Numbered from the stretch's first letter, positions 9,101-16,161 are shown. The stretch: DNA of 64,000 nucleotides from Chryseobacterium sp. ON_d1 (GCF_006829085.1 NZ_BJTC01000006.1:275265-339264), one strand, 5' to 3'. The notes: generated by a model not told the origin, from the letters alone. Made by a program: numbers and translations.

Positions 9101-9871
9101 GATTATGACAAAGAAAATACAGAAAGAGAATACAACAGAGCCAGGATTTCCAAATTCAATTTCGCTCCTTCCATCTCTCAGAAAAGCTGGATGAATCTAA
9201 GTCATCAATTTCAACTGACTTTTGAAGATAATAAGGTACAGAGAAAAGCAGACCGATTCATCAACCAGTCACCGGATGTAAGGCCAGGTGTATTTGACAG
9301 TCAGCAATTTGTAGGAGCCAATTACACGTTCGGCTATAAAAATGCTGATAATGCAGCTTTCCCTACTCTTGGACTTGAATTTATGCTTAATGCCGACTGG
9401 AAAGCTACACTTTCTGATTTTAACAAAAATTTTGTAACCGTAAAAGGAAGACTTGCTGTAGATCACAGAATAGACAAAAAAGGGAAATTTGTATTTGCCA
9501 ACTCCAGTAATGTGATGTGGATCAATAACAATAATTTTGAATTCTATCAGGCCGCAGCTATCGGAGGTAACAATGGCATGAGAGCTTTCAGGAACGAAAG
9601 ATTCTCAGGAAGATCTTATTTTACGAATAATTCTGAAATCCGATGGGACTTTGGAAGAGTAAGAAATAACATTGCTCCTGCCAATATGGGAATCCTTATC
9701 GGGTATGATATCGGGCGGGTATGGAATGACAATGAAAATTCCAGAAAATGGCATCAGTCTGCCGGTGCCGGAGTATGGCTGAGCATCGTAGAAATGATGT
9801 CTGCAAGACTGAATTATTTCTATGGATCGGATGGCGGAAGAATTTCAGCCGGAGTGGGAATGAAGTTTTAA
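6155..9871 (+). CDS. Lipoprotein with metallophosphoesterase, kinase-like and outer-membrane barrel modules
   Basis: A 1238-residue protein. Residues 1-28 are a lipoprotein signal ending in LYSC (C28). Residues 53-370 are a complete calcineurin-type phosphoesterase: D60, GDN at 93-95, GNHD at 135-138, H234 and GHDH at 309-312. Residues about 440-700 look like an atypical kinase fold (my inference): LRLK then VMRGVKK (K477/K478) as a candidate nucleotide-binding lysine, MIEERF (E562/E563), IGDWDRH (D616, D618, H620) as a catalytic loop like that of PI3/4-kinases, HipA or CotH, and KDRDQAF (D643, D645) as the metal-binding Asp. Residues about 880-1238 are amphipathic strands ending GRISAGVGMKF, like a BamA/type Vd-type barrel. 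It therefore probably sits in the outer membrane. The phosphoesterase and barrel calls are firm; substrate unknown. Confidence 0.85.
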   Translation: MNLSFKTHLKNTSIVLRTVMSAGVLYSCATYNVQKGKNLFEVKDSEIKSENDFKLFLIGDAGNADEPQAQKTLNLLKNKLDSADSNSILIFLGDNIYPNGMPKEKDKEYALAKQKLENQLAITKNFKGKTLVIPGNHDWYNGLEGLNEQEKLVKNYLDDKKAFLPKNGCPIDDINVSKDIKLIAIDTEWVIANWDNYPGINKSCNIKTREDFFTEFKDLIIKNQGKKIIVALHHPVISSGTHAGFNSARSHLFPFNGNIPAPGIASFLNILRSSSGATPADLNNQHYADLANRLKSIVQDNENIIFVSGHDHNLQYHEDGNLRQIISGAGSKTDPSTIVERTDFSYGGSGFAVLNFRKDESTDVEYFSTKNEQLKKLTHISVISKPDVFVNNFPNSFPPTFSSTIYPVQLTEKRKFYRWLWGDHYRKYYGIPIEAPTANLSELNGGYIPFREGGGNQSNSLRLKAPDGQEFVMRGVKKSAIRFLNNMAFQKSTLGEELADTFPEKFLLDFYTTNHPFTPFTIGNMSEKLNIFHSNPKLYYIPKQHALGRYNENYGDEMYMIEERFSSDPKTLAYLDHAKDIVSTEDVLKNLNKSSKYSVDRESYIRARLFDMLIGDWDRHSDQWKWAEYEAGDKVIYKPIPKDRDQAFSKYDGAAFKLIMNVPAIRHMKTFTEDISSVKWLAMEPYPMDLVFLKSSDQGEWEAQAKYIQEHLTDADIDDAFHNLPKEVQDDTIAEIQRKLKIRKTKLQTYAAQYYDVLQKKVPLAGTIHPDKFVITKNGHSVLVQQYKLGKDKDKHELVFEKTYHDSKTKELWIYGLEDDDIYEVVGSGKPKMTIRLIGGYNHDTYNVADGRKVKIYDFKSQKNTYNSRNATKNITDDYDINSYNYKHPKYNSVAGYPNLDYNPDDGVIVGVLANYTVNNFIRDPFTQRHSLKANFYTATAGFSLTYKGVFKKAISGWDINLDAFYTTPRFSQNFFGLSNESDYDKENTEREYNRARISKFNFAPSISQKSWMNLSHQFQLTFEDNKVQRKADRFINQSPDVRPGVFDSQQFVGANYTFGYKNADNAAFPTLGLEFMLNADWKATLSDFNKNFVTVKGRLAVDHRIDKKGKFVFANSSNVMWINNNNFEFYQAAAIGGNNGMRAFRNERFSGRSYFTNNSEIRWDFGRVRNNIAPANMGILIGYDIGRVWNDNENSRKWHQSAGAGVWLSIVEMMSARLNYFYGSDGGRISAGVGMKF

Positions 9872-10015
9872 TTTTTCCATGCTCCCATTTAATGAGTATT
9901 GAAAATTCAATATCCAAACAGCTTTTAAAGTATTTTAGATCAGATATAAAAAAATCCAATTTTAATAAAATTTAATATTTCAAATTTTCAACCCACATTT
10001 TTTACCGATAAAAAG

Positions 10016-10046
10016 AATATGGCTTTTAAATAAAAGCCATATTTTC
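10016..10046 (+). terminator. Terminator after the phosphoesterase-barrel gene
   Basis: A 12-13 bp AT-rich stem (ATATGGCTTTTA with TAAAAGCCATAT) followed by TTTT, 145 nt downstream of the stop at 9871. The transcript apparently has a long, feature-poor 3' tail. Confidence 0.7.
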
Positions 10047-10082
10047 AGCTCTATAAGTCAAAACTACGCATAGTTCAATATG

Positions 10083-10110
10083 ATTGTCAATTCTTTAAAA
10101 AATTGACAAT
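10083..10110. promoter_or_regulatory. 10-bp perfect inverted repeat overlapping a promoter (candidate operator)
   Basis: ATTGTCAATT (10083-10092) and AATTGACAAT (10101-10110) are separated by 8 nt. The right half contains the TTG of the promoter for the gene at 10150, a position where a bound repressor would block RNA polymerase. There is no T-run behind it, so it is not a terminator. Confidence 0.5.
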
Positions 10111-10130
10111 AAAAAAACATTCTATATTTG
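10103..10130 (+). promoter_or_regulatory. Consensus flavobacterial promoter for the secreted protein
   Basis: TTG (10103-10105), exactly 17 nt, then TATATTTG (10123-10130): a perfect match to TTG-N17-TAnnTTTG. The start codon follows 19 nt downstream. Confidence 0.8.
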
Positions 10131-10149
10131 CCGCAACAAAAATCAACAA

Positions 10150-10872
10150 ATGATGAAAAAGAAGCTATTGTACATAGCATTATTTGTTATGTTCATTAAT
10201 TCAAATGCACAGATAGGGATTAAAACTTCAACTCCTCAGAATACTTTACATGTCAATGGCTCACTTCAGGTCGTTAAAGACCTGAATGTAGGTGGAGACG
10301 ACAGAACAAAGGGAAATTCCGGAAACAAAGGGGAATTCTTAATGTCAAACGGAGCCGGGAATACTCCTGTATGGAAAACGATTGAATCTGAAAATTTTTT
10401 AAAAGTGGTGTACGTGGGAAATAAAACAGATATCAGCCCCGCAAGCGGAAGCTATACAGGTACCCATTCTACTCCTGTCAATACTCATGAAAGTTATTCA
10501 CAGACCTATGTTTTCAATGTGAGTAATAAGATTGATACAGCCTATTTGACTTATAATTCTACAACAGGCCTTTTCACAGTAGTAAAACCTGGATTTTATA
10601 ATATTGTACCCTATGCAACCTATGATCTCAATTTAAACCCATCAGGACAAACTGCAGGAACAGCCAATTCTTATATACAGAAAGTATCTCCGGCACTTAC
10701 AACCCTTGCAGGCATATCTACAGGGCACGGAGAGCGTACAACAGGCCTAAACCATAATCTTTCATCCATTAACTTTTTCAACACAGGAGAGACCTTCAGG
10801 ATACGCTGCCGTTATACCCAGGATTTCAGATTATCCAGCGGAAATATTCATATTTCTTATCTTACTCCGTAA
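10150..10872 (+). CDS. Secreted protein with fibre-like N-terminal region, function unknown
   Basis: 240 residues. A signal peptide (MMKKKLLYIALFVMFINSNA, cut before QIG) precedes a segment reading IGIKTSTPQNTLHVNGSLQV, common at the head of Bacteroidota secreted proteins that share fibre-like or trimeric stalk regions. The remainder (about 90-240) is a beta-rich domain whose pattern (FTVVKPGFYNIVPYATYDL) recalls TNF/C1q-like jelly-roll domains; that is inference only. No enzyme motif and no type IX sorting signal were seen. Monocistronic, with its own promoter and a terminator at 10917. The first ATG (10150) is chosen over 10153; the choice only changes one Met. Confidence 0.75.
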   Translation: MMKKKLLYIALFVMFINSNAQIGIKTSTPQNTLHVNGSLQVVKDLNVGGDDRTKGNSGNKGEFLMSNGAGNTPVWKTIESENFLKVVYVGNKTDISPASGSYTGTHSTPVNTHESYSQTYVFNVSNKIDTAYLTYNSTTGLFTVVKPGFYNIVPYATYDLNLNPSGQTAGTANSYIQKVSPALTTLAGISTGHGERTTGLNHNLSSINFFNTGETFRIRCRYTQDFRLSSGNIHISYLTP

Positions 10873-10916
10873 GCAATACAAACGTCAATCACTTCAATTA
10901 CATTCATATATTCAAA

Positions 10917-10944
10917 AAAATCCACAGAAAAATCTGTGGATTTT
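10917..10944. terminator. Bidirectional terminator between convergent genes
   Basis: Perfect 12-bp stem AAAATCCACAGA with TCTGTGGATTTT, loop AAAA, with A-run on the left and T-rich sequence on the right, serving both the plus gene ending at 10872 and the minus gene ending at 10966. Confidence 0.85.
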
Positions 10945-10965
10945 AAATTTTTAATTTATTACCTT

Positions 10966-11838
10966 CTATAAAGAAAATGTGTATACATTTCCTCCTTCGT
11001 CCTTCCCTTTCTCATCTGCAATTATTAATGTTTTATCATCCAGAAATACAACAGCTTCCTTCTGGGAATTATGATTTAATGGAGTTTTCTGAATCTTTGC
11101 AGAGTTGAAACTATCAGCTGTAAATCCGGTAAGAACATGAATATTTTTATGGGTAAGCAATACAATTTTATCTTTTGTACTGTTAATGGTAGCCGACGTA
11201 ATAGCAGCATCATTATAACCACCCTGAAGCTTTAATTTCCCCACTAATTTTGCTTCAAAATTACCTTCTTTATTAGGAACTTTGAATATCAGGAAAGTTC
11301 CGTCAAAACCTTTGCTCCTGTTCTTGGTGAACAGGTAAAAGTGCCCATCCATTTCTACAAAGGCTTCACAATCGTACAGCAGATTGGATTTTTTAGGAGG
11401 AAATTCAGTCTGCCCCTGATAATGGAATTTTGTGGTCTGAACAACTTTTGTTACTGTTTGCCTGCTGTCTTTCAAATCTGTCTTTAAAATGGCCAGATCC
11501 TGTCGGTCATTATCATTATTACCAAAATCCCCGATATAGATATTTCCCTGAGCATCTGATATGATATCTTCCCAGTCTGTATTTTCTGCATTTTCTACCG
11601 GAATTTTTGCCTGCATATCTCCCTGATCACTCAAACCGTATATTGCATTTTTATTTCCTCTGTCTTCAATCACCCAGATCGTTTTCTTATCTTTTGATAA
11701 AGTAATTCCGGAAACCTCCTTCAACTTTTTAGGTAAGGAGAATTGTATTTTTAGTTTATCTTCTTTAGCAGAGGAATTCTGAGCTTTTGGATTACAGCTC
11801 ATCAAAAGTAAAGCAGGTAACATAAGAAAACGTAACAT
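10966..11838 (-). CDS. Lipoprotein, probable beta-propeller, function unknown
   Basis: 290 residues with a short lipoprotein signal (MLRFLMLPALLLMSC, lipobox LMSC, C15). The mature part has repeated blade-like strands: EVSGITLSKDKKTIWVIEDR, then DWEDIISDAQGNIYIGDFG and YLFTKNRSKG, a pattern of SdiA-regulated/phytase-like or NHL-type propellers that often sit in the periplasm or outer membrane. No catalytic residues are obvious; GDFGNNDNDRQDL is acidic and could bind calcium. It follows mazG by 52 nt on the same strand and may be cotranscribed, but a functional link is not evident. Confidence 0.75.
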   Translation of the reverse strand: MLRFLMLPALLLMSCNPKAQNSSAKEDKLKIQFSLPKKLKEVSGITLSKDKKTIWVIEDRGNKNAIYGLSDQGDMQAKIPVENAENTDWEDIISDAQGNIYIGDFGNNDNDRQDLAILKTDLKDSRQTVTKVVQTTKFHYQGQTEFPPKKSNLLYDCEAFVEMDGHFYLFTKNRSKGFDGTFLIFKVPNKEGNFEAKLVGKLKLQGGYNDAAITSATINSTKDKIVLLTHKNIHVLTGFTADSFNSAKIQKTPLNHNSQKEAVVFLDDKTLIIADEKGKDEGGNVYTFSL

Positions 11839-11890
11839 ATTTTTTATTTTTTAATTGAATGTAAGAAGCATTAATTGTTCCAATCGGGAA

Positions 11891-12658
11891 TTACGAAAGT
11901 TTTTTCGCCTTTTCCCATAGAACATCCATTTCTTCCAGAGACATATCTGCCAGTTTCAAATCCTGTTCCTCGGCAAGCCCTTCCATCTTTTGAAATCTTG
12001 AAATAAACTTTAGATTGGTTCTTTCCAATGCAGAATCCGGGTTGATTCCGGAAATTCTCGCATAGTTGATGAGGGAGAAAAAAACATCACCGAGCTCCTG
12101 TTCTTTTTTATCCAAATCTGTTTCAGCGTGAAATTCCTGAATCTCTTCATCCACTTTTTTCCAGGCATCTTCTGCATCATGGAACTCAAATCCTATCCCC
12201 TTTACTTTATCCTGAATTCTGTAGGCTTTCACCAGACTCGGCAGGCTTTTCGGAACTCCCCCTAAGATTGATTTATTTCCTTCCTTTAGCTTTAATTTCT
12301 CCCAGTTCTGTTTCACTTCCTCTTCATCTTTCACCTGGGTATCCCCGTAGATATGAGGGTGGCGGAAAATCAACTTCTCGTTCAGGGAATTGATAACATC
12401 GGCGATATCAAAACTTTCTTTTTCTGAACCGATTTTAGCATAAAAAACAAGGTGAAGCAAGACATCGCCCAGTTCTTTCTTTATCTCCTGTAAATCATTC
12501 TGCAAAATAGCATCTGAAAGCTCATAGGTCTCTTCAAGGGTAAGATGACGAAGGGATTCTAATGTCTGCTTCTGATCCCACGGACATTTTTCACGTAAAT
12601 CATCCATAATATCCAGTAATCTTCCAAATGCTTCTAGTTTCTCCTGTTTTGTATTCAT
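11891..12658 (-). CDS. mazG: Nucleoside triphosphate pyrophosphohydrolase MazG
   Basis: 255 residues. Two MazG-type alpha-helical domains: residues about 10-110 with RHLTLEETYELSDAI and a helix-bound EExxD metal set, then about 140-250 with KVDEEIQEF and KKEQELGDVFFSLINYAR. The enzyme removes pyrophosphate from (d)NTPs, including damaged nucleotides, in the cytoplasm. The start is ATG at 12658: the longer frame begins at a TTG (12676) that lies where transcription should begin, given a promoter at 12684-12715. Length is normal for E. coli-type MazG. Confidence 0.93.
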   Translation of the reverse strand: MNTKQEKLEAFGRLLDIMDDLREKCPWDQKQTLESLRHLTLEETYELSDAILQNDLQEIKKELGDVLLHLVFYAKIGSEKESFDIADVINSLNEKLIFRHPHIYGDTQVKDEEEVKQNWEKLKLKEGNKSILGGVPKSLPSLVKAYRIQDKVKGIGFEFHDAEDAWKKVDEEIQEFHAETDLDKKEQELGDVFFSLINYARISGINPDSALERTNLKFISRFQKMEGLAEEQDLKLADMSLEEMDVLWEKAKKLS

Positions 12659-12683
12659 AAGTAATGGGAAATTCAATCTTATA

Positions 12684-12715
12684 CAAATGTAAGGGTTATT
12701 CAGGCATCATTACAA
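12684..12715 (-). promoter_or_regulatory. Promoter for mazG
   Basis: On the minus strand TTG (12715-12713), 21 nt, TACATTTG (12691-12684): an exact TAnnTTTG element. It decides the mazG start in favour of the ATG at 12658. Confidence 0.65.
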
Positions 12716-12768
12716 ACGTTGGAAGTAAAAGTTGCAGAGTGCAGAAATCCGGATAGATTTGATATGTA

Positions 12769-12799
12769 AACCTAACAGGTTTTCGAAACCTGTTAGGTT
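12769..12799. repeat. REP-like perfect palindrome
   Basis: AACCTAACAGGTTT and AAACCTGTTAGGTT form a 14-bp perfect stem with loop TCG. There is no T-run on either side, and it lies apart from the terminator at 12845, so it reads as a dispersed palindromic repeat and not as a terminator. Confidence 0.6.
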
Positions 12800-12838
12800 G
12801 GGACTATTAGCACCCAATGATCTGCTGTCTGGAAAAAC

Positions 12839-12872
12839 AAAAAAGCCTTGTCAGGAAATTCCCGACAAGGCC
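12839..12872 (-). terminator. Terminator after the DUF5606 gene
   Basis: Stem GCCTTGTC/GACAAGGC (12845-12852 and 12864-12871) followed on the minus strand by a run of T (A-run at 12839-12844). Confidence 0.8.
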
Positions 12873-12895
12873 TTGTATTTTTAATTCAAAATGAA

Positions 12896-13456
12896 TTATC
12901 CTTGTTTTCTGTGTGTGCTCTTCGGAGCAGATTTTGCTGCTGAAGTCGCTTTCACTTTTGGTGCAGCCGGCTTTTCTGCTTTAGGAGCCGCTTTCTTAGC
13001 TTCTTTTTCAATGCTTACTTCTTCCGTAGCAGGCTCACCTTCTAAGGTTTCAGGTTCTGCTTTCACAAAACTTTCAGGAGTGATATATCCTGCTTTCTGA
13101 AGAATGTTATACCATTGAGCCAGTTTCTTGATATCAGAAGAATATACCCTTTCTGTATCATAATTAGGAAGTGATGCCAGCATAAAGTCCTTAAGCTCTG
13201 AATCTGAAGATTTATGAGAGATCGTTTCTTTATAATCGTTGTTCTTAGCAATATTTTCAAAAACTTCGAATAAAGGAACTTCTTTTTCAAATGTAAACAT
13301 GGCAATATTGTCCAGTAAACTTACCTGGCTTGAGTTTCCAATGCTTACTTTTTTCTTGTTGGTAACATCTTCAATGATGAATCCGTTTCTTAATTGAGAA
13401 ACTAATTTGTAAAGTCCTGGTTTTCCAGAAATTGAAATTATTTTTTCTAACAGCAT
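12896..13456 (-). CDS. DUF5606 family protein with Lys/Ala/Pro-rich tail
   Basis: 186 residues. Residues 1-130 match the DUF5606 pattern typical of Bacteroidota (MLLEKIISISGKPGLYKLV, then a compact alpha/beta region). Residues about 135-186 form a disordered tail rich in Glu first (EPETLEGEPATEE) and then Lys, Ala and Pro (KKAAPKAEKPAAPKVKATSA), ending THRKQG. Such basic tails resemble bacterial histone H1-like proteins and could bind nucleic acid; this is inference. Start ATG at 13456; the longer frame starts with GTG at 13489 and adds residues absent from the expected N-terminus. It follows def by 75 nt, so it probably belongs to the ruvX-def unit. Confidence 0.85.
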   Translation of the reverse strand: MLLEKIISISGKPGLYKLVSQLRNGFIIEDVTNKKKVSIGNSSQVSLLDNIAMFTFEKEVPLFEVFENIAKNNDYKETISHKSSDSELKDFMLASLPNYDTERVYSSDIKKLAQWYNILQKAGYITPESFVKAEPETLEGEPATEEVSIEKEAKKAAPKAEKPAAPKVKATSAAKSAPKSTHRKQG

Positions 13457-13531
13457 AATTTTATTTTTTGTAAATTCTGCAATCAGCACTAGCTTTTTGC
13501 TTTTTATTATTTCTTTTTATCCTTGTTTAAA

Positions 13532-14104
13532 TTATTTTGGAAATCTCATTTTGTAACCGATGCTTACATCCCCCTGAGAGATTTTTGTCAGTTTCCCCTT
13601 TACCAGTTTCTTCTTAAGAGCACTCAGGTGGTCGGTAAACAGAATCCCTTCAATATGGTCATATTCATGCTGAATTACGCGGGCTCTAATATCGGAAAAA
13701 GTTTCTGTATGTTTCACAAAATTTTCGTCATAATATTCTATAACGATCGTACCTTTCCTTTTCACATCTTCTCTTACATCCGGAATAGAAAGACAGCCTT
13801 CATTGAACTTCCATTCTTCCCCTGATTCTTCAAGGATCTGAGCGTTGATGAATACTTTTTTGAACTCAGCCAACTCATCTTTAATATCTTCATAATCCTC
13901 ATCTTCTGCAAGAGGAGTCACATCTATTACAAACAGACGGATATCCAAACCAATCTGAGGCGCTGCAAGACCTATGCCATTGGCGCTGTACATCGTTTCA
14001 AACATATTATCTATCAGTTCCTGTAATCCGGAATAATCTTTATCTATGTCTTTTCCCACTTTTCTCAAAACAGGATCCCCAAAAGCTCTTATCGGTAAAA
14101 TCAT
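13532..14104 (-). CDS. def: Peptide deformylase
   Basis: 190 residues, normal length. All three motifs are present: GIGLAAPQIG (Q50), EGCLSIP (C104) and QHEYDH (H146, E147, H150), which bind Fe(II)/Zn(II) and remove the formyl group from nascent peptides. The start ATG overlaps the ruvX stop by 4 nt (ATGA arrangement), indicating translational coupling with ruvX upstream. Confidence 0.97.
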   Translation of the reverse strand: MILPIRAFGDPVLRKVGKDIDKDYSGLQELIDNMFETMYSANGIGLAAPQIGLDIRLFVIDVTPLAEDEDYEDIKDELAEFKKVFINAQILEESGEEWKFNEGCLSIPDVREDVKRKGTIVIEYYDENFVKHTETFSDIRARVIQHEYDHIEGILFTDHLSALKKKLVKGKLTKISQGDVSIGYKMRFPK

Positions 14105-14517
14105 CTTAATCTTTGTTCTAAAAAATTTTGCAATATGATGGTTGCGCTTACTTTATCTATTAATCCTTTTTCCTGTCTCTTTTTTTTGCTTTTTCCGCTT
14201 TGGGAAATAAAAAAAGAAGCCATTTTAGAGGTAAACCTCTCATCAAAACGGTGAACCGCAATATCTGAAAATTCCTTTTTGAATGCCTCAATGAATTTTA
14301 AAATATCGGTTTCCACTTCAGAAACATTTCCTTTCAAATCTATGGGAAGCCCAATCACTACTTCATCCACCTTGTTTTCTCTGAAATATTTTTTCAAAAA
14401 TTCCATTAAAGAACGGTTTTCAACAGTTTCCAGCCCGCTGGCTATAATCTGCATATCATCCGTTACAGCAATACCACAACGGGCCTTTCCGTAATCTATA
14501 GCAAGGATTTGTCCCAT
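14101..14517 (-). CDS. ruvX: Putative Holliday junction resolvase / pre-16S rRNA nuclease YqgF
   Basis: 138 residues with the RNase H-like fold of YqgF: ILAIDYGKARCGIAV (D7 catalytic), EVVIGLPIDLKGN in the middle (motif GLP), FDERFTSKMA and a C-terminal DKVSATIILQNFL (acidic residue). The family processes the 5' end of 16S rRNA and has been linked to Holliday junction resolution. First gene of the ruvX-def unit. Confidence 0.94.
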   Translation of the reverse strand: MGQILAIDYGKARCGIAVTDDMQIIASGLETVENRSLMEFLKKYFRENKVDEVVIGLPIDLKGNVSEVETDILKFIEAFKKEFSDIAVHRFDERFTSKMASFFISQSGKSKKKRQEKGLIDKVSATIILQNFLEQRLR

Positions 14518-14524
14518 AAGTCTG

Positions 14525-14532
14525 CAAATTTA
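14525..14532 (-). promoter_or_regulatory. -7 element for ruvX-def
   Basis: TAAATTTG on the minus strand (exact TAnnTTTG), 8 nt before the ruvX ATG at 14517; the transcript would have a very short leader. A palindrome, AGTAAAATTTACT, lies directly upstream at 14532-14544. No TTG at standard spacing. Confidence 0.5.
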
Positions 14533-14632
14533 GTAAAATTTACTGATTTTATTCATAACGCAGTTTTTTTATATAAATCATGTTTTATTCCATTATTTTT
14601 TTTATAATTTTAATCTTCCAAAAAACAATCAT

Positions 14633-15109
14633 ATGAAGAAACTCATCCTCGTAAGACATGCGAAAAGCGACTGGCCAGAGGAAACAGAGGACTTTGACAG
14701 GCCTTTAGCAGACAAAGGTCTGGAGGATGCTATGCACATGTCCAGATTCCTGAAAAGCAATAATATTTCCATTGATCATTTTGTATCCAGTCCTGCAGTA
14801 CGTGCACTGAATACCTGCAAAATTTTTAATCAGACCTATCAGCTGAACTGCTCCACTGATCAGAAACTTTATAATCCTTCGGAAAGAAGCTTTGAATCTG
14901 TAATTTATGACCTGGATGATAATCTGAACTCCGTCGCTCTCTTTTCTCACAATAATGGAATATCCAATTTTGCCAATTCCATTTCTGAGGATATTTTCCA
15001 TTTTCCAACCTGCGGTGTAGCCGGTTTCGAGGTAGACTGTGAGTCGTGGTCACAGTTTGATGGGGCTAAAAAGAAGCTTTTATTCTTTTATGAGCCTGGG
15101 AAAATATAA
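14633..15109 (+). CDS. SixA-like histidine phosphatase family protein
   Basis: 158 residues. The phosphoglycerate-mutase-like RHG/RHA motif is LILVRHAKSDW (H9 as phosphate acceptor), with VSSPAVRALNT supplying the second arginine and LFSHNNGISNF the second histidine. SixA in E. coli dephosphorylates histidine phosphotransfer domains, but many small family members act on other phosphoesters, so the substrate is open. The downstream archaemetzincin gene starts inside its last codons. Confidence 0.88.
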   Translation: MKKLILVRHAKSDWPEETEDFDRPLADKGLEDAMHMSRFLKSNNISIDHFVSSPAVRALNTCKIFNQTYQLNCSTDQKLYNPSERSFESVIYDLDDNLNSVALFSHNNGISNFANSISEDIFHFPTCGVAGFEVDCESWSQFDGAKKKLLFFYEPGKI

Positions 15110-15983
15110 CTTTATTTTTTTGTTTTTTTATGCTGTAGTATTCATTCTTCTTTTTTCTTGCGAAAAACAGAAGAATTCCTATATTGAATCTATTGCACGG
15201 AATGATATGAAGCTTTCTTCTTCACCAAAACCAGGAAGCTGGCGTTATAATCATGATGAATGTTTCCAGACATTTGAAGATTTTCAGAAGTTAAGAAAAA
15301 TAAAACCCGGACCTGGAAAAAATATCATTTATATTCAGCCTATAGGAACTTTTGATGAACTTCAGAAAAAGGAAATAGTACTCACAAAAGAATATTTAAA
15401 AATATATTACCAGCTGGAAACAAAAATACTGCCTGCTCTGCCCAATACTATCTTTCCTGAAAAAGTGAAAAGAATTTCAAAAGAAGGACAGGAACAGATT
15501 TTGGCAGGATATGTACTGGACAGCATCCTGATCAAAAGAAAACCCAAAGATGCTCTAGTCCTGATGGGAATTACAGAGAAAGATCTTTTTCCCAAACCGG
15601 AATGGAATTATATTTTCGGATTGGCTTCTTATGAAGATGGTGTAGGAGTAACTTCAATGTACAGATTTGCTGACGGCCGCTTAACAGATTCTAATTTTAA
15701 TGAGAGCTTTTTAAGGTTAATAAAAATCAGCTCTCACGAAATTGGTCATATGTTCGGAATCAGCCACTGCCTGAATGCCAACTGTGTAATGAATGGAACG
15801 AATTCATTACCGGAAACGGATTATCACCTGGCCAGAGCCTGTTCGCTTTGCCAAAGAAAACTGAGTTCAAGCATCCACTATGATCATAAAAAAAGACTTC
15901 TTCAACTAAAAAATTTCTTTGAAAAGCAACATCTCAATACAGAGCTCACTTTAGCCAACCAGGATCTGAATCTTGTCCAGTAA
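15090..15983 (+). CDS. Archaemetzincin-type zinc metalloprotease, predicted lipoprotein
   Basis: 297 residues. The signature HEIGHMFGISHC (H216, E217, H220, H226, C227) followed by C232, M234 and CSLC (C251, C254) matches the archaemetzincin pattern, in which three histidines hold catalytic zinc and four cysteines a structural zinc. Archaemetzincins are usually soluble; here residues 1-24 (hydrophobic run ending FSC) form a lipoprotein signal, so it is probably membrane-anchored outside the cytoplasm. The ATG at 15090 gives the cleanest signal and overlaps the phosphatase gene by 20 nt, suggesting coupled translation; ATG 15060 is possible. Substrate unknown. Confidence 0.88.
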   Translation: MSLGKYNFIFLFFYAVVFILLFSCEKQKNSYIESIARNDMKLSSSPKPGSWRYNHDECFQTFEDFQKLRKIKPGPGKNIIYIQPIGTFDELQKKEIVLTKEYLKIYYQLETKILPALPNTIFPEKVKRISKEGQEQILAGYVLDSILIKRKPKDALVLMGITEKDLFPKPEWNYIFGLASYEDGVGVTSMYRFADGRLTDSNFNESFLRLIKISSHEIGHMFGISHCLNANCVMNGTNSLPETDYHLARACSLCQRKLSSSIHYDHKKRLLQLKNFFEKQHLNTELTLANQDLNLVQ

Positions 15984-16002
15984 ACCATTATTTCTTTTAC
16001 CT

Positions 16003-16080
16003 ACACATTCCCCTCCACCGGAGGGATGGCAAAAAATTTATTTTTGACGGGGTGGTTCATTTCTGCTAAAGCCTTTTTTT
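16003..16080 (+). repeat. Fragment of intergenic repeats
   Basis: CCCCTCCACCGGAGGG (stem), then TTTTTGACGGGGTGGTT and GCTAAAGCC. These strings look like pieces of the dispersed repeats I associate with Chryseobacterium intergenic DNA; the GCTAAAGCC part recurs at 39559-39617 in this window. Copy number outside cannot be seen. Confidence 0.4.
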
Positions 16081-16130
16081 TATTAGAACTCGTGTTATTT
16101 GTGAACAAATTAATACCATTGGTGTTAAAG

Positions 16131-16161
16131 AAAAAAGAACAGACTAAAGCCCGTTCTTTTT
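16131..16161. terminator. Likely bidirectional terminator between convergent genes
   Basis: AAAAAGAAC and GTTCTTTTT form a 9-bp stem around a 12-nt loop containing AAAGCCC; T-run on the plus side, A-run for the minus side. Confidence 0.5.

Noticed and set aside
4953..9871. A complete Pycsar defence system
   Set aside because: No pyrimidine cyclase (PycC) and no defence-island neighbours; only the effector-like module is present.
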